The notes below the pieces were generated by a model. The model was not told the DNA's origin. It was given only the letters and a program-made list of their open reading frames with translations, and searched no databases. DNA of 64,000 bases from Aspidiotus rigidus (taxonomy: Eukaryota > Arthropoda > Insecta > Hemiptera > Diaspididae), in the NCBI GenBank assembly GCA_035079385.1, contig JAVHKY010000027.1, forward strand, positions 806,001 to 870,000. The letters run 5' to 3'. Shown here in pieces: positions 34,887 to 47,260 of the stretch. Made by a program: the position numbers and the translations under genes. Within the stretch, counting starts at the first letter, position 1; each line of letters starts with the position of its first letter.

Positions 34887-35687
34887 GAGAAGAAAATACG
34901 TGAGGAATGAACGAAGACAGCGCAATATCGTGTAATGAAGCTGTGGAGTTCGGATTTAGGCTATCTACTCAAATTGGCAAATGACACCTAAGATGTAGAA
35001 ATTATCAATCGGAAATCGGGGTTCACTCTTTCATATCGTTGAGTAAAATCGTTTGTTAAGGTAATTTTTTTATTCTTCCCCATTTCTAAGTCTTACTCGA
35101 GTTCTCTCACGCTTCTGATATCTTTTCTTTTTGTCCTCTTTAATAAGTATTAATTATCGTATCGATCAGAATCTTATTATCATAACAAAACTGTAAAAAT
35201 AATGTTTATTTGAAAGAATGCGAACGTGGTACGTAATGAGCGAATGCTTCTAAAGTTATCAAAATAGGATGCAGGAAAGGATCATTCGAATCTTTATAAT
35301 ATGCGCTGGTAATATTTACCTAGGTATACTTGTGAAATAACCAAGGGCTAAATAGATATACTTGCTTATTATTATTGAGGATAAATTTTTAAGGTTGAAG
35401 AATTCAGAGAACATTTTTTGATACAAACAAAAATGATTTTTTGGAAGCTTTCTCTATTTGCTTGTATGTACCTTGCCAGAATAGGAAGGTAGCCTGAGCC
35501 AGTTACCTACTTATTTTTAAAGTATTCAAAAATTTGGAAATGTTTGGATCGCTACTTCAAGGCTGGTGAATTATTTAAATTCTTTTTTCCGATGACTCAC
35601 AGTTTTGATGTGGGGCTATACGTTTGATTGCTCAATTTCATCGGCTGTAAAAGCTCGACGTGATCATTTTCCTGTATCCTGAGAATA
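34377..35687. other. 3' flank of the octopamine receptor gene; microsatellite, no gene
   Basis: Contains a poly(A) tract followed by (GA)n at 34820-34891. No supported coding region. Confidence 0.5.
34820..34891. repeat. poly(A)-(GA)n microsatellite
   Basis: About 22 A residues followed by about 24 GA units with one interruption. Frames across it are artefacts. Confidence 0.95.
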
Positions 35688-35693
35688 TTTATT
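35688..35693 (-). promoter_or_regulatory. poly(A) signal of the octopamine receptor gene
   Basis: AATAAA on the minus strand, 77 bases beyond the TGA at 35770-35772. Confidence 0.6.
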
Positions 35694-35769
35694 CAATACA
35701 TTATTGTTAAGACTTATGCAATAGGTTATAGAATCACAGCCCGGCATCCATTACGGATTCATCCTTTTG

Positions 35770-36280
35770 TCATACGAACTGCGAGGCCGTCGAGTCGTCG
35801 TCTTTGCTGCACCAGCTTACTTTTTGTAAGCAGGGAAAGAAACACAGTAGCGTATTTTTGAATGCGTCTCGAAAATCACGATTAAAATACGCATATATTA
35901 CTGGATTGAGAGACGAGTTGAAGTAACCAATCCAAAATACGATGCTGACTAATGACGGGGGTGACCGGAAAGACGATACCGTCGTAATCACATACCTGAA
36001 GGACACAAAAAGGTCTAACTTTATTACAGTCTTGCAACGTCTTAGCGACGCTGTCTCGCGTGTTAATCCGCTAAAAGGGTGCTACGTGGTACATTAGAGA
36101 TTACGCTTGTGGAAGATCGACGACGTAAATAATAATATACTCGTGCAATTGAAACTTACCAAAGGAAGAAAGGAAGCCAACAGAGAATGAAGACGCCCAT
36201 AATGATGCCCAAGGTTCTGGCAGCTTTGTGTTCTCGTTTCCACGAGCTATTCGATTGGCGGACCGTTGTTGACGTTGTGC
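35770..36280 (-). CDS. Beta-adrenergic-like octopamine receptor (Oct-beta type), last two exons
   Basis: This is a plasma-membrane GPCR for octopamine, expected to couple to Gs. Two exons on the minus strand: 36160-36280 and 35770-35995, joined by a 164-base GT-AG intron (GTAAGT donor, TTCAG acceptor). The upstream exon has the end of loop 3 and TM6 ([15 protein letters not shown] then CWLPFFL). The intron splits a Trp codon (TG|G) directly after FFL. The downstream exon gives TM7 with [14 protein letters not shown] (the NPxxY motif), helix 8 and a short tail ending TASQFV; Cys in LLCFFPC is a likely palmitoylation site. [15 protein letters not shown] and [13 protein letters not shown] are hallmarks of insect Oct-beta receptors. 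Both junctions are in phase. TM1-TM5 exons were not found on the minus strand upstream, so this is the 3' end of a long gene. The subtype (beta 1, 2 or 3) is not decided. Confidence 0.92.
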
Positions 36281-37639
36281 CTGCAAGCAAAGAAAATTTA
36301 CAAAATTATTGTAGCTTCTAAAAACTTTCGAGGCGAGTGCTTATACGCAGACTTATACGCGGCTTATTCCATTAAGTTGAAGATTTAATTTTTTTACTAT
36401 TATCATCGAGAATTTGACAAGCTGTAAACCACTGTAGGACTCGATGGTCGGCATAAAATTACACGCGATAATGTTTTTCGCATTATATTTTCGAGCACTT
36501 CGTAGCTGAAATATTTTTTACTTTTTTACGATATCGAATGAAAGTTGTCCTCAGACTTTTTTTAATATTAGAATTTAGGTAGTCTACCGTTTCCAAGTCG
36601 AGGGGCTACACGACATTCACTTTGCAAACCAACGTAGGAGTGATACCAAAACTTTTTCGCAACACTCGACCAAAATCTTCCGCTCAAGCTTTGTATAACG
36701 AGTGTTTTCACATTATATTATTCTAAGCAGAGAAAAAAAATTTACGACGAGTAATTATCGCGATATCATCGCGTACGCCACTTCGAATTTAAGGAGATTC
36801 TAATAATTTCTTATTTTTTCTCAAAGTTAGAAGACTATCGCCTACTTGGAAGAATTTTCGCGCCATCATGTCGCCTACTTCGGTGCTTTTGTACTATTGA
36901 CCCTGCCGTGGAGCGCTGAAATTTTTGCGCTGTCCCATTTCGCTTTTAGAAAAAATAACAAATATTAATGTCGACATAGATTGTTCATGGATGGCTTAAA
37001 CAAGAAATGATGTCCTCGAGCATTAGTGATGATTTTATATTATATTTTTCGATTATCGTATTGAAGAAGAGATGCACCACTCTTTTTTCTAAAGTGAAAA
37101 CTTTACCTGCGTAATCGGTATAGTTTTTCGTCAATTTTTTGACCATACATGCGAAGGTTAAGGAACGAACGAACAGAATAAGTTTTCTAAGCATGTTTTG
37201 AGTGTATTTTTTTTTATTCGCATACATCGCGATATTTTAAAAGCTTCAATCAACTTTTCGGAACAAGTCAGCCTTTTTTGAATAACTAATTATGTTCTTG
37301 GTTTACATCCTCCAAATTGAAAAGGCTTGCAACTCACGTCGTGTGCTGCTTGTGGGGACGCTTTCGTCAACTGCCAGTATTCTGGCGAGTCGGAATTACT
37401 TGTTTTCTTGGCGAATTCTGCGATTATCTGATCGGAGTTTTTTCAAGTCTCTTTTCACTCCTTCAATTAAGATAACTGATGGTCGTGCCCGAGGGAAGAC
37501 TTACGCCCTTCAGAACATCAGTCAAGGAGGATGAGGTCGAGACCGAATGAGGAGGTTCAAATTCAATGCGATGTTTAAACTAATAGTCCAGGAATTTAGC
37601 GAGGAGATAGGTAGGAGAGGAAATAAATGAGACCACGGG
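36281..37639. other. Probable upstream intron of the octopamine receptor gene
   Basis: It begins with the acceptor of the TM6 exon (CTTGCAG, minus strand). A minus-strand donor-like GTGAGT at 37336-37337 could close a loop-3 exon with compatible phase (CGA C| joined to GC), but the frame upstream of it meets a stop within about 60 bases, so no exon is annotated. Confidence 0.4.
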
Positions 37640-38500
37640 TCGCATCAGGGTATTATTCTCACACACTTTGGGTAACCTCTAAAGGAGGAAGGGGGTTGTG
37701 GAGTTAGTTTCATAGCTGGAGTTTTGATGATAACCTCACACTTGTATGATGACACTCCTAACTTTTTTAACATGCTTAAGAAATGCCCCACATTGCTGGA
37801 GCACTTCGTGGACCATATAAGCATAGGCGGATTTGTCCATAACCACAACAGCATTGCCCTTGTTAGCCTTAGTGACGATTAAATCTCTTTCCTTAATCTT
37901 CCTCTTTAAACCTTGGATCACTCCTCCCAATCCGTGACTCAAGCGAGGAAGAGAGTTATTGCGGCCTATTTCGGCGCAGACTTTTTGGCTATTAAAACCA
38001 GGACCAATTTTCACAGCGAGATCCGTAACAGCATTCGCCAAAGTTATATCCTTCTTGAGGGGAGGTACACTAAATTTCAAACCTTCCTCAAAGAGGGCTG
38101 TTTCATCGCTATTAGATACTACCTGAGTATTATTTATGAGAGGGGGGGATGGTATTTCTGAATGACAAGACCGTCACTAACCTCTTCCTTAGCCACATCA
38201 ACCTTTTCATTCATTAAGGAGGATAACTTCCCTTTTTTCTCTTCTCCTTCAAATTCACCTCAAACGCAACACTTTTCATTGACATCACGCAAACTCGCGG
38301 GGAGAGGGGACATGCCGGAGAGTCTCGAATGGACCTTAAGGTGTAATCTAGTCGTAATATTATATTTAGCATGCCATCTCCGCAATTCCGTCCTTAACCA
38401 ATTCACCCTCATATAGTTTTCTAGTTTCTTGGTCGTGAACTTGCAACCGGAGTAGAACCGGAATTTTACGAACTCGGGTCATTTTTCGCTCAAAATCCTC
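37640..38500 (-). mobile_element. Penelope-like retroelement fragment (N-terminal/RT-proximal region), frameshifted
   Basis: The minus-strand frame 37736-38080 contains KIKERDLIVTKANKGNAVVV and MDKSAY, the conserved segment ahead of the Penelope reverse transcriptase. Upstream pieces (38100-38460) in other frames read RWHAKYNITTRLHLKVHSRL and similar Penelope N-terminal-like sequence. Downstream (37645-37740) the reading shifts again (KTPAMKLTPQPPSSFRGYPK). The catalytic RT motifs are missing. Dead copy. Confidence 0.7.
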
Positions 38501-41205
38501 CATTTTCGTAGTGTTCCATTTGATGATGTCCAACGAGTACATTATTATTATTATAATTCATGCAAAAGATCGTATTTATTTCTAAATTCTCTAATTTTGT
38601 CAGAACGAAGCCTTTTCGATTTTCGCGGAGGAGGGAGACACAGTTTTTCTTACATCTATCAAAGTGACGGCCAGACTCATTAAAATGACTACCAAAAGCT
38701 AATTTTACGATGTTGACTTCATTAAAATCGCTTACGTGTTCATTAATGCGTTATTGCGTAGGAATCTACCAATAAGCTTATGAAAACAGGTAAGGACCCA
38801 CCAAATAAAGAGGAAATTGAAGGAGCACAAATCAAATAATCTTGCTGAACTTAGAAGCACATGGTCGAAAATTCGAGAAGAAAAAAGGCTGAAAAGGCAT
38901 CGAGGAGAATGAGTCAGAACGCCTGATTCAGAGGAGACTAAAAGACCTCGTTATCATTGTAGTCGTGAATAAATGATCCGGATAGGGGAATTGAAGCAAG
39001 GGCCAAAGTTGGTACATCTAGGGAGGATCCAACCACCCAGAGGGTAATTGACGAACTCTGGAACCCGTTCAGAAGTGAAAATTCTATCAAAACAAAAGCT
39101 GAACAGAATGTTCACAAAACTCCCGAGGATGGATACTTGAAGAAGAAGGAGTCAACAAGAATGTTCCAGAAGAGACAGAAGATGGTAATAAAGTTCAATT
39201 ACTTATAATTGTTGTTCAAGATTTTTATGCGAAACCGACGAGAAGAAAGGGTGAAGGTCATCATCTAATGAGGGAAGCCTAAAACCATACGTCATCTAGT
39301 CTGTATTCTAGATACTAAAAATATCGTTTAGAGCGCTATTTATCCTGACGATTAGAAATAAAAGTTCCGCAAAACATTCCTTAAATGAGCAATATTAATC
39401 GCGTGTCAGCAGCCGTAAAACGTTCCCATGAATTACTTCGGAACAAAAGTTTCGACCGCGCGCGAAGCATCTTCGACGTGTATCGCGTTGCCTGACGGAA
39501 ATGGCGTGTCGAGAAATGTCGCGTCGAATATTGGAGTCATAAAATTTTGTCGTTGTAACAATCCGCGATTCCGCATCAACACGACTTTTTGGACGCGGAC
39601 GAAAAACGCGAATTTAGCGCGGATGGTTTAGAGAAAAATGCGAGAAAACAATTGTTCGGCGTTTCCTTATGCTCCACGGTAGACTTATTTCTTATGAAAG
39701 AAACGTTCCGATATTTAATGTTCGCCTCCAAAGGAAGCCGACGAAGCTAAATGAAACAAAAGCACGCTACCTCGATATCGTTTAGCCTGTGCGAAAAGCT
39801 CATCTCTCGCTACTGGTTTGCGAAAGAGAAGAAAAAGAGAAAAGCTCGTCGATAAGGGAAGACGCTCGGTAGAAAAAAAACTATTTAATAATCCGCGGAA
39901 AATGCTCGCCCTTTAGTCACTCGTTTGCGTTGAGATTGAATTTCCCATTTTCAGCGTGGCATTCGTGTAGTCGTTTTTAATCTGAAAAGAATGATTTCCA
40001 TATTACGGGTTGTTCACTAGCGCCACCGCTGGTCATTGTTACCTTTAGATGAATAAATCTTCTCGCACTTTACAACAGTTATTCTCGGATTCGAGGTTTT
40101 TCAAAAAGCGATTGGCAACTAAACGAACACGTTGCGCTCTAGCATGATTGAGAGAAAATCATTTCGCCGATGCAGAAGAAAGAGGGGGGAAAATACGGTA
40201 CCGTTGAGATTGAAAAAGATTTCCCCGATAATACAGCGACAAGCTCGTTTTTATACCCATTGATAATACTTTTTTCTCTTCGTATTCCACTGCCTCCTCT
40301 CGTCTTTCGGACGCATAACGAGCGATGTTCGTACGAATACTGAAAATGATAAGAGAGGACGGTTGCGGTAGAGTTGAGCGAAAATTGTGCAATGAACTTC
40401 GATTATACTCAAGCAGCAATGGAAGAATCTTACCATACTTGAAAGAAAAAAAAAAGTAATATTCTAGCTATTTATTGAATATCCTAGTCATTGGTTGGTA
40501 CACCATGCTTTAGAATTTCAAATCCACGGGTATATTTTGCTTGATCGAGGAGTCAATTGGAATTCAGTATCTAGTGACGGAAATTACATTTTATATCTAT
40601 CTCCGTCTAATAAATTGTTTTCAGACTCGACCCATTTCCATGCTGCTCAAAATAAGAAGAAATGAATTTACAGGAATCGGTTGGATAGCCAAAAACTTCT
40701 CTAGCAGAGCTTCACCAAATCGGCTATGAATAATGTTTGATGAATTAATTTATCAATAATATCGCGAGGGTTTCAAAAAAAGGAAAATGGCGCGAATTCC
40801 ACCCGGAAATAAGAAATTGTCGAATCGTAAAATTTCGTTGGCGATGGGAATCTGACCAGAATCCTCCGGAAGGATTTAGGTTCAGACGGTATATCTGCTC
40901 AACGACATTCGTGGAGCGCGGAGAATAGATGCATCGTGAGTATTAAATGTCGTGCTATACATCGACTCCAATAGTCTTTTCAGATGGGGCATGGGCATTT
41001 GAATACTCGTAATGCATTTTCTTGAACCGATGAAAAACCTCACAAGACATCTAGTGCTCGCAACTCGCTCAAGGTAAATCGTTAGCTGTGCAGCACGCAT
41101 TTTTAGGCCGCGGTCGTACTTTATTGTGGAGAATTTAATTTCTTGGAAGCAGCCTCGACACGATCTTTCTCTCCAATCGCCAGATGAGTTGTTAAAGTAA
41201 TATGA
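38501..41205. other. Non-coding DNA with a CpG-dense section (39400-40200)
   Basis: No gene is recognised. 39420-40180 is clearly richer in CpG than its surroundings (CGCGCGCGAAGC, GTCGCGTCGAATA and similar) and has short frames on both strands without motifs. 38800-39300 might hold remnants of a mobile-element ORF but nothing definite. Confidence 0.4.
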
Positions 41206-41430
41206 AGCTGGCACTCATATATAGGTCGTTCTCTACGAGCAAGTTTGGATCATCATCTTCCTAGAAGATGGACTGGGAAGTAAAGGCCTGATGAGTGGCC
41301 CTCAGACTGTCCCGACTTGAACATGTTCGAGTTTCTTTTGTAGACCGTCTCAATGATAAAGTTTATACTACGCTAATCCCTAGAATCGAGCATCTGGAGG
41401 ATAGAATTACGGAGGAGATGCATTGAATTC
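41206..41430 (+). pseudogene. Mariner/IS630-type transposase remnant (C-terminal catalytic region)
   Basis: Shifting frames read WPSDCPDLNMFEFLL then DRLNDKVYTTLIPRIEHLED and RITEEM. This matches the arthropod transposase block WPPRSPDLxPxDFFLWxxLKxxVY followed by a (V/I)EELxxRI helix. Upstream codons resemble the preceding FLxxxLGSKG part. Stops and at least one frameshift make it non-functional. Ends of the parent element were not found. Confidence 0.6.
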
Positions 41431-42813
41431 CCCAATGACTTGTGTTCATGAACTGTTGCGATTTCAAGTTCGTAATAAAATTGACAGAGGCAACGTTGAA
41501 AATCATAAGGACACATTTGCTGTTGATGTACCAAGCTGATGGATCGCAACAATTGAATACGTATCTGTTACTATAAGAAGGAGGACTACATAGAGTGAAT
41601 TGGTCGCGTGGATCAAATCTCAGTACCGTTTCAAGTAACAGAGAAGGTTGAGATTGATATGATAAATGAAATGAAAAATTGTACCGTGGGTGACTGAATC
41701 AATACAGCGAGTGAAAAACGAATTACCGAGAGAGCATACGTTTGAAAATCATTTTCAATTTACAGATTATTAGAAATGGCAGTAACTATAAAGAATACGA
41801 GAGAAAAACACTTGGAAGTGCTTTTCTTGTGCGGAAGCGGACGTCTGCGAGAAAATCGCGTCGGATTTATATTTAAATAGAAACGGGAGGTAAAGAAAAA
41901 TGCCATACCATGCGATGTAGATGGTTTAATAATGTTAATGTCGTTCAATAAATTCTCTCCAACACCGGTTAAGCGAAGTAATAAATTCTTCTTCTGGTAC
42001 GTCCACCGTGCGAGTAAGTCCTAAATGTATAGGCCCTTAAGTGTGTTTCCACATTCTATCTTTTTTCGTTTGCTAAACTATATTGGTAAATAATTTAATT
42101 AAATTTTCAAACCTGCCTCGTATTCGCTCTTTCAAATGTTATTCTTTTGACCGACAGCGAAATGCTGTAATACTGTTCTTTATGAAATTTTTTATACGAA
42201 ATAATTCAAATACGACATCGGTATACCGCGTACGGTATAAGAGCACATCGTTTCTAAAGAGGCCATAATTATCATATCGTAACATTTTTTAGCCTATTTC
42301 TTGCGAAACAACGTCGTGAAAAGTTTATTTTGCGAATAATGAGGACTCAACAATTGTACACTATTATAGGACGCTGTAGAATATAAAGATGATAATGATG
42401 CTCCAAAAACATCTCTATAACGCAGCCCATCTATCATATTATGAATTACGAAAAATTGTGCCCTAAATTAAGATATTATGAATATTTAAAAAATAAGTTG
42501 CGAGAATATAAATGAAAAAGTATGCAGAGAGAACGAATGGAAATTAGTCGTTAAAAAGGAAGAAGGGGAATATTTCGTAACATTAATTGAAAAAACATTT
42601 TGAATGAGTACTAAAAAAATTTATTCACATAATACTTGTAGCAATGAATGTTAAGAGTTTTAAATTCTTGAACGCCTATTAATCGACGCAACAGAACAGT
42701 CGATATCAAGTCTATAAAAAAAATTTGGGACTCTAAAGATCGACGTCTATGAGAAGTCGATGACCAGCGTGCCGACTTCAACCATCACACGTAAACGAAT
42801 TTCGAACTTTTGG
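41431..42813. other. Intergenic DNA, nothing recognised
   Basis: Short frames only, no terminal repeats or coding signatures seen. Confidence 0.5.
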
Positions 42814-43131
42814 AATGAACATGAACTATAGAAGGTAGGTATTTCTAAAAGTATTTTCGACGTTGAATACCATGTCATTTACCGTTTTTCGATATTACCC
42901 CTCATTATTGTGCAATACTAGGGTATGTTCAGTTACCGCGGATTGTTACGACGCCTAAAGTATCTTATCGAGCTACAAAATTTCAACGCGCGAGTAGGTA
43001 CACTTGCCTGTTGCGATGAAACGCGAGTCTTGCACAATAATAAGAGGTGATATAAAAAAACGCACAATGGCATTGTACTCAGCGTCAAAAATACTTTTAG
43101 AAATTCTTACCTTTTATAGTTCATGTTCATT
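42814..43131. mobile_element. Fold-back element, family member 2
   Basis: The left arm starts AATGAACATGAACTATAGAA and the right arm ends with its near complement CTATAGTTCATGTTCATT-like sequence (…TTTATAGTTCATGTTCATT). Inner blocks such as CTAAAAGTATTTTCGACGTT and TTGTGCAA pair as well. It shares the CTARAAGTATTTTCGACG block with the element at 28901 but is more diverged. Confidence 0.75.
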
Positions 43132-44475
43132 ACAAAGGTTTTTTTTGTTCATGTGTGTCATCAACGTAATTTCGACCAAGACTTTGAACGAAGTAAATTA
43201 TCCATCGATTTGAAGTCGATTAGGAGTCGTCGTCGAGGTTTATCGAGCACTCTGATGATCAAGCTTTGGGCGCAATGAAAGTTCCATTGCTCCCGGGAGG
43301 ATCAGGTTGGATTCCCACCCTATAATTTGAAAACATATACGTAGATTTTCTGTCGCATGATTCATGTCTACTAAAAAATGAACTCATTTATATTTTAAGG
43401 CCACGCCTTCTTTGTAATAAAATCATTGCCTAGCTTGTGATTTTCCTCCACAGAGGCGCACGCCTCGTTCTTGGACTAACGGAGGCCAGGTGTACAGTAA
43501 GATAAGCTATCTAACTCAAGTGGGCTCACTCTTTCTTGGTATACTGTATTTTGAGCTTCCTGCTTAGGAGGTAAGGGTTCACTCGCTCCAATCGTGATGG
43601 ATGTTAAGATTAATATTATACTATGCCTATTATTAGCCTTCATGAAACCAGGGCTAACTTAAGCCTAACATACAATAGTATAAAAGCTTACACTAAAGCA
43701 CTTGGTATGAATTAAAAGGATGGAGGGAAGTGGATTGAAGTCGCAAATTTCAGAATCGGCCTCGCGGTCACGGTTTATGACGTCACCGGCTAGTGAGACC
43801 CAGTATAAAGGTATTATAAACTGCATAGAGGAAGTATTGTTTAAGAGAAAATCTAGACCTAGTATAACGGTTGGGGGGGGGGGGCGGATTGTAGCCTCGC
43901 GAAATTCGTGGGCTTTTACATAGGATTAGGGGAGCGAAAAATAACTCATTTTCTGCTGTTCTTGTCATGATTTGGGTCTAGAAGATCGTTTGCTAAAACT
44001 AAAAATAATATTCTATTTCCATAAGTACCAATATTTTTACGTGCAAAAGAGTTATAAATTCTGTGGGAAAAAAACGTTTTATTTTTTTCCCCATTTGAAT
44101 TTTATTTGTATTTTCGCAAATTAAAATTTAGGGATGGTTATGGAGAATTGAAATGAGTTAGAAATATTTAATCGGTAAAATAATTTTCTAGTTACCAAAC
44201 TTGCTCTTAGTACCTACATATTTCATTGAGAGGACGCTGAGAACACCTTAAAAAAAGTATTAAAATTGCTAAAAAAAAACTGCTGGAGAAGAAGAGGAAA
44301 AGAAGAAGAAGAAGAAGAAGAACATGACTACAACAATGAGTTTTTCAATTTTTTTCTTCGTGATAGACCAGATTTGTACTATTACTGCACGCACTAATAT
44401 GCGATTTTCCCAAATCTCTCGTCGCTATCGCCGACGGACCGGGCAGTGGTTGAGTGAGACAGTTCGATTATATAG
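43132..44475. other. Intergenic DNA, simple repeats only
   Basis: Holds a G tract at 43873-43883 and a (GAA)n microsatellite at 44287-44322. No gene is supported. Confidence 0.5.
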
Positions 44476-45437
44476 ATAACTAGCGGTTGGCGACGCGCCT
44501 CCGGCGCGCCTGACCGCTAGCTGTGTGTTGAGTAGATATCTGTGTTTTATAGGTATCTGTATCTTGTAGGTATGTGTGTTTTGTAGGTATCTTGGAATTC
44601 AGATGAATTTTTAAAAAAGAAACAGTGGAAAGAGTTTTGCAAAATTTACAACTATTCAGGTCAAAAATAAGAAAATAGACACCAAAAACTGCGACTGTAC
44701 TTATAAAAATATATCAAAGTTCCGAGTCGCACAAAAATAAAATCACCAAATTAAATTTTTTACACACTAATTCACTTGAGAGCTGACTTAACGCGTGACG
44801 CCTGTATTCATCGCAGCAGAATACAGACAAATCCATTGACATTTTGCCAGTCCCTAAGAAAACACACGGACAACAGGTAAAAAAAAGGGTAATTTCCGCT
44901 AGCCCATACGCAGTGCGCACCGTGTCTAGACATTGGTTCTTGTATGAGATACCGGATGTAAAATCCTTTATGTAGGTGTTTTTAAAACTGTGAATAAAAT
45001 AACTTACCTACTTAGTATGGAAGTACAGCGAATACTGTAGTCACAAAATTTCCTCCTAAAAATCTGGAACCGGGCTCATTCGAAAGGAAATTACAGGGGC
45101 TACAATTTTTGTTCTCTTCAATTTTTCATAAAAATGAGTTATACTCGAGTTATCACAATAATTCAATTCTCGAAACTGCGCCACTCAACGGCGCGTAGGT
45201 CTAACGTACATGGCAAGCTACACCACCACGTTTTTTTATATTGAAAAAAGTCATTGTTTTCGCCCTTTTTTGAAATTACTCAGCACCTCCCGTCAAATTT
45301 TTATTTTTATGAGTCTATGTGCTGCTCTGGGATGAGGACAATATATCCTGAAAGTTTGAAAGCGATCGGCCCAGTAGTTCTCGAGTTATAAACGGACAGG
45401 ACGACAGACGGACAAACTTTCTGCTTTATATATTAGA
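44476..45437. repeat. ~965-bp interspersed repeat with 5' GC hairpin, copy 2
   Basis: Same orientation and nearly the same length as copy 1 at 4636-5602. Differences are scattered substitutions and small indels (for example CGACGCG for CGTCGCG in the hairpin, and loss of a few bases near 44908). The flanks are TATAGATA on the left and AGATATAG on the right, so again a microsatellite-like context. High similarity suggests recent activity. Confidence 0.8.
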
Positions 45438-47095
45438 GATATAGGCTACACGTTTTTGAATTCATAAGAAGTAAAGTAAATACCTATTCGTTCGTTATTG
45501 GTTAGTTCAACCTCTTCCAAAAATTAGTTAAACTAAAGTAGAAAGTTAGTTCATGTGAATTAAAATTTTACTTGTGCATAAATTCTCAAATATTTCAAGA
45601 AATTTCTTAGTTAAATCCACAGAGAAGTTTTCTTCTCGCCGAGAAACTTTTTCTTTCGTTCCGGAATCATTACCAGTTTATCGGTTGTGCAGTATAAGAT
45701 AACACCTTCTATCGTTCCGGAGTTATTCGCCACGTGCTTCATGTCTACGGTAGCGGCAGGGAGATTCCTCATCTGTTCTCAAGAAATATTGTTATTTCTA
45801 AGTATATTTACCATTCGTACCTACAGGTTAGTGTAATTATTTACGAATTACTCCGAGTTGGAAGTCTTTATCACTTATCTGTTGCGAGTACATCCGGAGC
45901 GATATGAACCCGATTAGAGACTCTGGATGAAATTGGTCTTGCAGTAATGATGGCGTAAATTATAGGAAAGAACTGAGAACGGCAATGAATTGTTAGACGA
46001 GATGCAGTATTCGTACTTCGGAGCGTGATGCCTTGACACTCACTCAAATCTAAAGGAAGGGCGGGATGGGAAATCCAAAAGGTTAGTATTTTTTTTTGTT
46101 GTTAGTTTTCTCTTCGTGTTTGGGTCGGGAGTGTGGTGATATTTCTTATCTCCTTTGCCTCTAATTGATACCTCTCGTCAATATGTCGGAATTTTATTCG
46201 ATTATTCGTCCTAAGATTACTGAGAAATCTAATCCTGTCTAGCCTAAATTTTTCTGTGCACATTTCCATCCTTGTAATTTCACGTCCCTGAACTGGACAT
46301 GCTCTACTATCGCGAGCTAGCCAGTCGTGTTAGTTAGTAGCATTAAAGTACTCCGCCTTGCTTGGTGGCAATCGTGTAGGGGAATTTTGGCCTGTCCGTA
46401 TTGAGGCAGGTTCACCCCGAGGATTGGAGCAAGGTTACGACGCCCTGTCCGCGGATGTTGAATTTCCAAGTGGGACTGTGAGCTTGAAGACCTCCGATCT
46501 TCGTAATTTTCTTATCTTTCACTCTTGAATACAGGAAACAATGCTCATCCTTCGACAGAGCGGAAGCAGTTAAATTTAGCTTGGTGGTATGCCAATGATT
46601 CTTGGATCCCGACAAGATTTATGATGAGAATTGAAAAAAAAACGAAATAAGTAAGTGTAAATAGGTAGTAATAACAAATGATAGAGAAATTTTTTCTTTT
46701 GTTTTCAAACTTCTTTTAGAGGCACAATTACAATAATTCATATAAATGTGACGAATAAAATAAGTGAACAAAGGGGCTCGTACCAGATATAGAACAGTAT
46801 TGAACACTTGTGGAGAGGGAAAGGGACTCTCAATTGGATAATGGACTTCGGATCGGTCTTTCTGACAGAGAATCTCTATTTATTCTCTTCCAAACATATG
46901 TAAATAAAGGTAAAGAGAGGAGGGGGCTCCGAATTCAAAAACGGATTTTAGATTCGTGTTTTACAAATATTAAAAACCCTCTGGTCAAGACGGTGAAAGT
47001 AGTTTTCTTAATTTTTTCATTTTTTGCCGGCTACAATTAAGAGTGTTTCATCCCACTGTACCGGACAGCGGAGGGCAGAGGTTTTTTCCAAAAAA
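45438..47095. other. Intergenic DNA, nothing recognised
   Basis: No coding or repeat structure could be bounded. Confidence 0.5.
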
Positions 47096-47260
47096 CCCTC
47101 CCCGGTAAAATGAGTTTCCTGTGGAAATTTCGACTTTCGTGTCTTGATAGAAAGGTACTGGAAAAATTTCGACTCTCGAGCCATAATATAAGATAGAAAG
47201 GGGACTAAGTGACAGGAAAGGGACTTTAAAATTCTTATTTTTGAGCTACATATTATGTAA
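47096..47260. repeat. Scattered GACT/TTTCGACTCTCGAGC minisatellite-like units
   Basis: Words such as AAATTTCGACTCTCGAGCCA and AGATAGAAAGGGGACT match the 45-bp unit of 25434-25805 with substitutions. At least two degenerate units. Confidence 0.45.

Noticed and set aside
37338..37370. Tiny minus-strand exon of the octopamine receptor ending at GTGAGT
   Set aside because: Phase would fit the TM6 exon, but only about 33 bases between candidate sites and no recognisable loop-3 sequence; too speculative.
39428..39631. 67-codon frame in the CpG-dense section
   Set aside because: No recognisable domain; open frames are expected there because TA-containing stops are rarer.
41288..41310. CTGATGAG-type hammerhead ribozyme core (also at 48548 and 5989)
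   Set aside because: None has the required stem II followed by GAAA and closing stems.
43250..43325. tRNA-like B box (GGTTGGATTCCCACC)
   Set aside because: No matching A box or cloverleaf could be built around it; no other tRNA candidate was found.
4636..45437. One large segmental duplication linking the two 965-bp repeats
   Set aside because: Similarity stops exactly at the repeat ends, where flanks are only short AT microsatellite words, so separate insertions are more likely.
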